Shown in pieces: positions 59,253 to 64,000 of a stretch of DNA of 64,000 bases. A program made the position numbers and the translations under genes. Origin of the DNA: Pseudomonas donghuensis (lineage in GTDB: Bacteria; Pseudomonadota; Gammaproteobacteria; Pseudomonadales; Pseudomonadaceae); assembly GCF_000259195.1 (NCBI RefSeq), contig NZ_JH650761.1:164600-228599 (forward strand). The letters are read 5' to 3'. Below the pieces are notes generated by a model. That model was not told the DNA's origin, searched no databases, and saw nothing but the letters and a program-made list of their open reading frames with translations. Positions within the stretch are counted from its first letter, which is position 1, and each line of letters opens with the position of its first letter.

Positions 59253-61703
59253 ATGTCTCAGGAACCGCTCGCTCGTGACGCAGAGGTGGCCGCTTTTCGC
59301 ACCGCTGTGCTGGATAAATTGACCTACGCGGTCGGCAAGGACCCGGAGCACGCCTTCGATCACGACTGGTTCGAAGCCATTGCCCTGGCTGCCCGGGATC
59401 ACATGGTCGATCACTGGATGGACCACACCCGGCAGATCTACCGCAAAAGCCAGAAGCGGGTGTATTACCTGTCGCTGGAATTTCTCATCGGCCGCCTGCT
59501 GTACGACAGTTTGAGCAACCTGGGCCTGCTGGATGTCGCCCGTGAGGCGCTGGACGGGCTGAACGTCGACCTTGAGCGCATCCGCCTGCTGGAACCCGAT
59601 GCGGCCCTGGGCAACGGTGGCCTGGGGCGCCTGGCGGCCTGTTTCATGGAGAGCATGTCGACCCTCGGCATCGCCGCCCACGGTTACGGCATTCGTTACG
59701 AGCACGGCCTGTTCCGCCAGGCGGTGGTCGATGGCTGGCAGCAGGAGCAGACCGAGAACTGGCTGGACTTCGGCAACCCCTGGGAATTCGAGCGTGCCGA
59801 GGTGATCTACCCGATCAGCTTCGGTGGTAGCGTCGAAACCGTGCACGACGCCGGTGGCCAGCAGCGCCAGGTATGGTGGCCGGCCGAGACCGTGCGGGCG
59901 GTGGCCTACGACACGCCGGTGGTCGGCTGGCGCGGCGCCAGCGTCAACACCCTGCGCTTGTGGCGGGCGCGGGCGCTGGAAGAGCTGCACCTGGAGCGTT
60001 TCAATGCCGGTGACCACCTGGGCGCCGTCGCCGAAGTAGCGCGGGCTGAAAGTATCTCGCGGGTGCTGTACCCGGCCGACAGTACCGAGGCCGGCCAGGA
60101 ACTGCGCCTGCGCCAGGAGTATTTCTTCGTCTCGGCCTCGCTGCAGGACCTGCTGCGCCGTCACCTGAACATGCACGACAGCCTACTCAACCTGCCGCAG
60201 CAGGCGGCGATCCAGCTCAACGACACCCATCCTTCGATCGCCGTCGCCGAGCTGATGCGCCTATTGGTCGACCAGCACGAAGTGCCTTGGGACACGGCCT
60301 GGCAGCTGACCGTCGAGACCCTGGCCTACACCAACCACACATTGCTGCCCGAAGCCCTGGAAACCTGGCCGGTGGGCCTGATGGAGCGCATGCTGCCGCG
60401 GCACATGCAGATCATCTACCTGATCAACGCCTTTCATATCGACGCCTTGCGCGCCAAGGGCATCCACGATTTCGACGTGCTGCGCGCGGTGTCGCTGATC
60501 GAGGAAGACAACGGTCGCCGGGTGCGCATGGGCAACCTGGCGTTCCTTGGCTCGCACAGCGTCAACGGCGTGTCGGCGCTGCACAGCAAGCTGATGCGCA
60601 GCACGGTATTCGCCGAGCTGCACAAGCTCTACCCGGAGCGAATCAACAACAAGACCAACGGCATTACCTTCCGTCGCTGGCTGTTCCAGACCAACCCGCA
60701 GCTGACCGGCATGCTGGTCGAGGCGCTGGGCGCCGACGTGCTCGATGACCCGCAAGGGCGTCTGCGCGACCTTGATCCCTTCGCCGACAAAGCGTCGTTC
60801 TGCAAGCAATTCGCCGCCCAGCGCCTGCACAGCAAGAAGGCCCTGGCCAGCTTGATCCAGGAGCGCCTTGGCATCACCCTCAATCCCGAGGCGATGTTCG
60901 ATGTGCAGGTCAAACGGATCCATGAGTACAAGCGCCAGTTGCTCAACCTGCTGCACACGGTGGCCCTGTACCAGGCCATCCGCGCCGAGCCTGGCACCGG
61001 CTGGGCGCCACGGGTGAAGATATTCGCCGGCAAGGCGGCGGCCAGCTATCACCAGGCCAAGCTGATCATCAAGCTGGCCAACGACATCGCCAAGGTGGTC
61101 AACAACGACCCGACCGTGCGCGGCCTGCTCAAGGTGGTGTTTTTGCCCAACTACAACGTCAGCCTGGCCGAGAGCATCATCCCGGCGGCCGATCTCTCCG
61201 AGCAGATTTCCACCGCCGGGTATGAGGCGTCCGGCACCAGCAATATGAAGTTCGGCCTTAACGGTGCGCTGACCATCGGCACCCTGGACGGGGCCAATGT
61301 CGAGATGTGCGAGCAGGTCGGCGTTGAGAACATGTTCATCTTCGGCCTGACCTCCCAGCAGGTGGAGGCGCGCAAGCGCAGCGGCGACTTTGGCGCCAGT
61401 GCGGCGATCGGCGCCTCTCATCGGCTCAACGACGTGCTTCAGGCCATTCGCGGCGGGGTGTTTTCACCTGATGACCCGGGTCGCTATGTCGGTCTGGTCG
61501 ACTCGCTGGTGGCCTATGACCGCTTCCTGGTGTGCGCCGATTTCGACGCTTACTGGGACGCGCAATTACGCGTCGAAGCGCTCTGGCGCGAACCCAGGCA
61601 GTGGTGGCGCATGGCGGTGCTCAACACCGCGCGCATGGGCTGGTTCTCCTCGGACCGGACCATCCGCGAGTACGCCACTGACATCTGGAGAGCGCTTGGC
61701 TAA
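59253..61703 (+). CDS. glgP: Glycogen/maltodextrin phosphorylase (GlgP)
   Basis: 816 residues of the GT35 family, normal length. It cleaves alpha-1,4-glucans with phosphate to glucose-1-phosphate. Key segments are GNGGLGRLAACFMES, EYKRQLLNLLH and the pyridoxal-phosphate Lys site ASGTSNMKFGLNGALTIGT (about residue 660). No other glycogen genes are adjacent; fbp follows by 144 bases, a pairing with carbon storage and gluconeogenesis. Confidence 0.96.
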   Translation: MSQEPLARDAEVAAFRTAVLDKLTYAVGKDPEHAFDHDWFEAIALAARDHMVDHWMDHTRQIYRKSQKRVYYLSLEFLIGRLLYDSLSNLGLLDVAREALDGLNVDLERIRLLEPDAALGNGGLGRLAACFMESMSTLGIAAHGYGIRYEHGLFRQAVVDGWQQEQTENWLDFGNPWEFERAEVIYPISFGGSVETVHDAGGQQRQVWWPAETVRAVAYDTPVVGWRGASVNTLRLWRARALEELHLERFNAGDHLGAVAEVARAESISRVLYPADSTEAGQELRLRQEYFFVSASLQDLLRRHLNMHDSLLNLPQQAAIQLNDTHPSIAVAELMRLLVDQHEVPWDTAWQLTVETLAYTNHTLLPEALETWPVGLMERMLPRHMQIIYLINAFHIDALRAKGIHDFDVLRAVSLIEEDNGRRVRMGNLAFLGSHSVNGVSALHSKLMRSTVFAELHKLYPERINNKTNGITFRRWLFQTNPQLTGMLVEALGADVLDDPQGRLRDLDPFADKASFCKQFAAQRLHSKKALASLIQERLGITLNPEAMFDVQVKRIHEYKRQLLNLLHTVALYQAIRAEPGTGWAPRVKIFAGKAAASYHQAKLIIKLANDIAKVVNNDPTVRGLLKVVFLPNYNVSLAESIIPAADLSEQISTAGYEASGTSNMKFGLNGALTIGTLDGANVEMCEQVGVENMFIFGLTSQQVEARKRSGDFGASAAIGASHRLNDVLQAIRGGVFSPDDPGRYVGLVDSLVAYDRFLVCADFDAYWDAQLRVEALWREPRQWWRMAVLNTARMGWFSSDRTIREYATDIWRALG

Positions 61704-61847
61704 GCTGCAAAGGTCGGCCCGGGGGTGGTGAACTCTCGGGCCGATGTGCCGTCTGATCGGCCAGGCGTGTCTGATTGCTCGCTAGCGCTTCACTCTCCCT
61801 GTAAACTGCGTGGGTTTTTATTACCCCCCCTTCCTTCGGAGCCTTAC

Positions 61848-62858
61848 ATGTCCCGCGTTACCCTGAGTCGCTATTTGATTGAGCAGACCCGCAGCAACAG
61901 TACCCCTGCCGATCTGCGCTTCCTGATCGAAGTGGTGGCGCGTGCGTGCAAGGAAATCAGCCACAACGTCTCCAAAGGCGCGCTGGGTGGTGTTCTGGGC
62001 AGCATGGGCACTGAAAACGTGCAGGGCGAAGTCCAGAAGAAACTGGACGTGATCTCCAACGACATCCTGCTCGAAGCCAACGAGTGGGGCGGTCACCTGG
62101 CCGGCATGGCCTCCGAAGAGATGGACAACGCCTACCAGATCCCGGGCAAGTACCCGAAAGGTGCCTACCTGCTGGTATTCGACCCGCTGGACGGTTCGTC
62201 GAACATCGACGTCAACGTTTCGGTCGGTACCATCTTCTCGGTACTGCGCTGCCCGAACGAATACCTGAGCCAGAACGAAAGCCTCAACGAGCAGGCCTTC
62301 CTGCAGCCGGGTACCAAGCAGGTTGCCGCCGGTTACGCGATCTACGGCCCGCAGACCATGCTGATCCTGACCCTGGGCAACGGCGTCAAGGGCTTCACCC
62401 TGGACCGCGAGCTGGGCAGCTTCGTGCTGACCCACGAGAACATCCAGGTGCCGGAAACCACCGCCGAGTTCGCCATCAACATGTCCAACCAGCGCCACTG
62501 GGAAGCGCCGGTGACCCGTTACGTGGGCGAGCTGCTGGCCGGTGAGACCGGTCCGTTGAAAAAGAACTACAACATGCGCTGGATCGCCTCGATGGTTGCC
62601 GATGTGCACCGCATCCTCACCCGTGGCGGCCTGTTCATGTACCCGCGCGATGCGCGCGAGCCGTCCAAGCCGGGCAAGCTGCGCCTGATGTACGAAGCCA
62701 ACCCGATGTCCTTCATCATCGAACAGGCCGGCGGTGCTTCCACCGACGGTCACCAGCGCATCCTCGACATCCAGCCGGATAGCCTGCACCAGCGCGTGGC
62801 AGTGTTCCTCGGCTCCAAGCAGGAAGTCGAGCGCGTTACCGGTTATCACAAGGAGTAA
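61848..62858 (+). CDS. fbp: Fructose-1,6-bisphosphatase class 1 (Fbp)
   Basis: 336 residues matching class 1 FBPase: metal site [22 protein letters not shown], substrate segment [20 protein letters not shown] and EQAGGAS with the last metal Glu. Hydrolyses fructose-1,6-bisphosphate, the key gluconeogenic step in a pseudomonad without phosphofructokinase. The ATG at 61848 has GGAGCC upstream; a longer upstream frame is not used. Followed after 3 bases by a DUF924 gene. Confidence 0.97.
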   Translation: MSRVTLSRYLIEQTRSNSTPADLRFLIEVVARACKEISHNVSKGALGGVLGSMGTENVQGEVQKKLDVISNDILLEANEWGGHLAGMASEEMDNAYQIPGKYPKGAYLLVFDPLDGSSNIDVNVSVGTIFSVLRCPNEYLSQNESLNEQAFLQPGTKQVAAGYAIYGPQTMLILTLGNGVKGFTLDRELGSFVLTHENIQVPETTAEFAINMSNQRHWEAPVTRYVGELLAGETGPLKKNYNMRWIASMVADVHRILTRGGLFMYPRDAREPSKPGKLRLMYEANPMSFIIEQAGGASTDGHQRILDIQPDSLHQRVAVFLGSKQEVERVTGYHKE

Positions 62859-62861
62859 ATC

Positions 62862-63458
62862 ATGCTCGCACCTTGGCAGCCGTTACTGGAGTGGTGGTTT
62901 GGCTGGGGCACCAGCCCCCAGGCCGTGGCTGACGAGAAGAGCACGCTGTGGTTCGGCAAGCACCATGATGCTGAGGCGCAGGCGCTGTTCGGCGATTTGA
63001 TGGAGCACGCCCTGGCCGGTGGCCTGGATGAGTGGCAGCAATGCCCTCAGGGCTGGTTGGGGCTGGTGTTGCTGCTCGACCAGTTGCCGCGCATGATCCA
63101 CCGCGATACGCCGCGGGCCTTCGATGGCGACCGGCGAGCGCAGGTGGTGGTGATGCAGGGCTTGCAGAAGAACTGGGATTACCAGCTGCTGCCGATCCAG
63201 CGGGTGTTCATCCTGCTGGTGCTGGAGCATGCCGAGGTACTGGATTGGCAGAACATCAGCGTCGAGCGTTACCAGTGGCTGCTCGAGGCCCAGCCGGATG
63301 CCGATCGGCGTTTGTTCGAAGGTTTTCTCGACTACGCCGAGCAGCATCAGCGGGTGATTGCCCGCTTTGGCCGCTTCCCGCATCGCAATTTGCTGCTGGG
63401 CCGGCCGAGCACCGACGAAGAGATGGATTTTCTGCTGGAGCCAGGCTCGAGGTTTTGA
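62862..63458 (+). CDS. DUF924 family protein
   Basis: 198-residue soluble protein with the family blocks WWFGWGTSPQAVADEKSTLWF, LVLLLDQLPRMIHRDTPRAF and RFGRFPHRNLLLGR. The fold is alpha-helical, TPR-like; no function is known. Starts three bases after the fbp stop codon, so translation is probably coupled with it. Confidence 0.92.
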   Translation: MLAPWQPLLEWWFGWGTSPQAVADEKSTLWFGKHHDAEAQALFGDLMEHALAGGLDEWQQCPQGWLGLVLLLDQLPRMIHRDTPRAFDGDRRAQVVVMQGLQKNWDYQLLPIQRVFILLVLEHAEVLDWQNISVERYQWLLEAQPDADRRLFEGFLDYAEQHQRVIARFGRFPHRNLLLGRPSTDEEMDFLLEPGSRF

Positions 63459-63466
63459 GCTGAATC

Positions 63467-63532
63467 TATCGCTGGCAAGCCAGCTCCCATAGAGATTTGC
63501 ATTGCCTGTGGGAGCTGGCCTGACCTGCGATT
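63467..63532. repeat. REP doublet (subfamily B)
   Basis: Arms 63467-63491 (ATCGCTGGCAAGCCAGCTCC core) and 63507-63532 (TGTGGGAGCTGGCCTGACCT core, with several changes) in opposite orientation, between two convergent genes. The second arm is less conserved than in the 49448 copy. Confidence 0.8.
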
Positions 63533-63541
63533 AGCTGTAGA

Positions 63542-64000
63542 TCAGATCCTGAAACTCCCCACCAGCTGCTTCAAGCGATTGGCCTGATTCTCCAGGTCAT
63601 TGCAGGCGCGCAAGGTTGCCTGCAGGTTCTCTACCCCTTCCTGATTCAGCGTATTGATCTCGGTAATGTCGACATTGATCGACTCGACCACGGCGGTCTG
63701 CTCTTCGGTGGCGGTGGCCACCGACTGGTTCATGCCGTCGATCTCGCCGATGCGCTGGGTCACGCTGCCCAGCCGCTCACCGGCCTGGTTGGCGATGCCG
63801 ACGCTGTGCTGGCTGTGGCTCTGGCTTTCGGTCATGGTGCTGACCGCCACCTGGGCGCCGGCCTGCAGCTCTTCAATGATGCGCTGAACCTGCTGCGCCG
63901 AATCCTGGGTGCGGTGGGCGAGGTTGCGGACCTCGTCCGCCACCACGGCAAATCCACGCCCGGCTTCACCGGCGCGGGCCGCTTCAATGGCGGCGGTGAG
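63542..64000 (-). CDS. Methyl-accepting chemotaxis protein, C-terminus only
   Basis: About 152 residues of the signalling domain; the N-terminus lies beyond the window. The open frame at the edge reads [20 protein letters not shown] and continues to [13 protein letters not shown], the hairpin core that binds CheA and CheW. The end ([13 protein letters not shown]) is the usual finish of Pseudomonas receptors without a CheR-docking pentapeptide. The ligand cannot be told. Confidence 0.95.
   Translation of the reverse strand, partial: LTAAIEAARAGEAGRGFAVVADEVRNLAHRTQDSAQQVQRIIEELQAGAQVAVSTMTESQSHSQHSVGIANQAGERLGSVTQRIGEIDGMNQSVATATEEQTAVVESINVDITEINTLNQEGVENLQATLRACNDLENQANRLKQLVGSFRI

Overview
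The window reads as a chromosomal segment of a high-GC gammaproteobacterium, almost certainly a Pseudomonas of the putida/fluorescens type. The reasons are the family-level identity of the housekeeping proteins (NtrB/NtrC, GlnA, ThiI, TypA, SecB, GpmI, CtpA, Fbp, GlgP), a gene order I recognise from pseudomonads (gpmI-rhodanese-grxC-secB, ntrBC next to glnA, betIBA divergent from betT), and the REP-type intergenic palindromes. No rRNA, tRNA, CRISPR array, insertion sequence or prophage was seen.

Layout. (1) 1-1609: a partial MFS exporter divergent from a LysR regulator. (2) 1611-20492: one leftward run of 22 genes, nearly all overlapping, encoding an aryl polyene (APE) pigment pathway. From the promoter end the order is chain length factor, PlsC-type acyltransferase, two acyl carrier proteins, a membrane protein, an AMP-ligase fused to a dehydratase, a glycosyltransferase, an LpxL-type acyltransferase, an aromatic ammonia-lyase, a thioesterase, a LolA-like protein, an MMPL exporter, a cation/proton antiporter-like protein, a halogenase-like flavoprotein, a methyltransferase, a DUF3261 lipoprotein, a ketosynthase, a dehydratase, a ketoreductase, a ketosynthase and two small exported proteins. 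The order is collinear with the known apeC-apeR order but has extra genes. (3) 20810-29271: orphan ParA, TrxC, a DUF4265-like protein, SelO, MscK and the K+/H+ antiporter NhaP2. (4) 29513-35951: the choline-to-glycine-betaine locus betIBA/betT with a BetI-type operator. (5) 36080-41639: an orphan periplasmic binding protein and a large dermonecrotic-toxin-like (DUF6543) reading frame cut in two by one in-frame stop. (6) 41647-49247: envelope and core genes (YibQ-like deacetylase, ctpA, envC, gpmI, inactive rhodanese, grxC, secB, trmL). (7) 49554-54767: nitrogen control (ntrC, ntrB, a cupin-chorismate mutase fusion lipoprotein, glnA with a sigma54 promoter). (8) 55098-64000: thiI, typA, a YkgJ-type Cys-cluster protein, glgP, fbp, a DUF924 protein and the C-terminus of a chemotaxis receptor.

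How the genes work together. In the APE operon the ammonia-lyase would make an aryl-acrylate starter, the ligase would load it on an acyl carrier protein, and the ketosynthases, ketoreductase and dehydratases would build the conjugated chain. The glycosyltransferase/acyltransferases and the LolA/MMPL/lipoprotein set would attach and move the product to the outer membrane. The most unusual points are the extra tailoring and transport genes in this operon, the ligase-dehydratase fusion, the interrupted toxin, the cupin-chorismate mutase fusion next to glnA, and a 24-residue tail on BetI.
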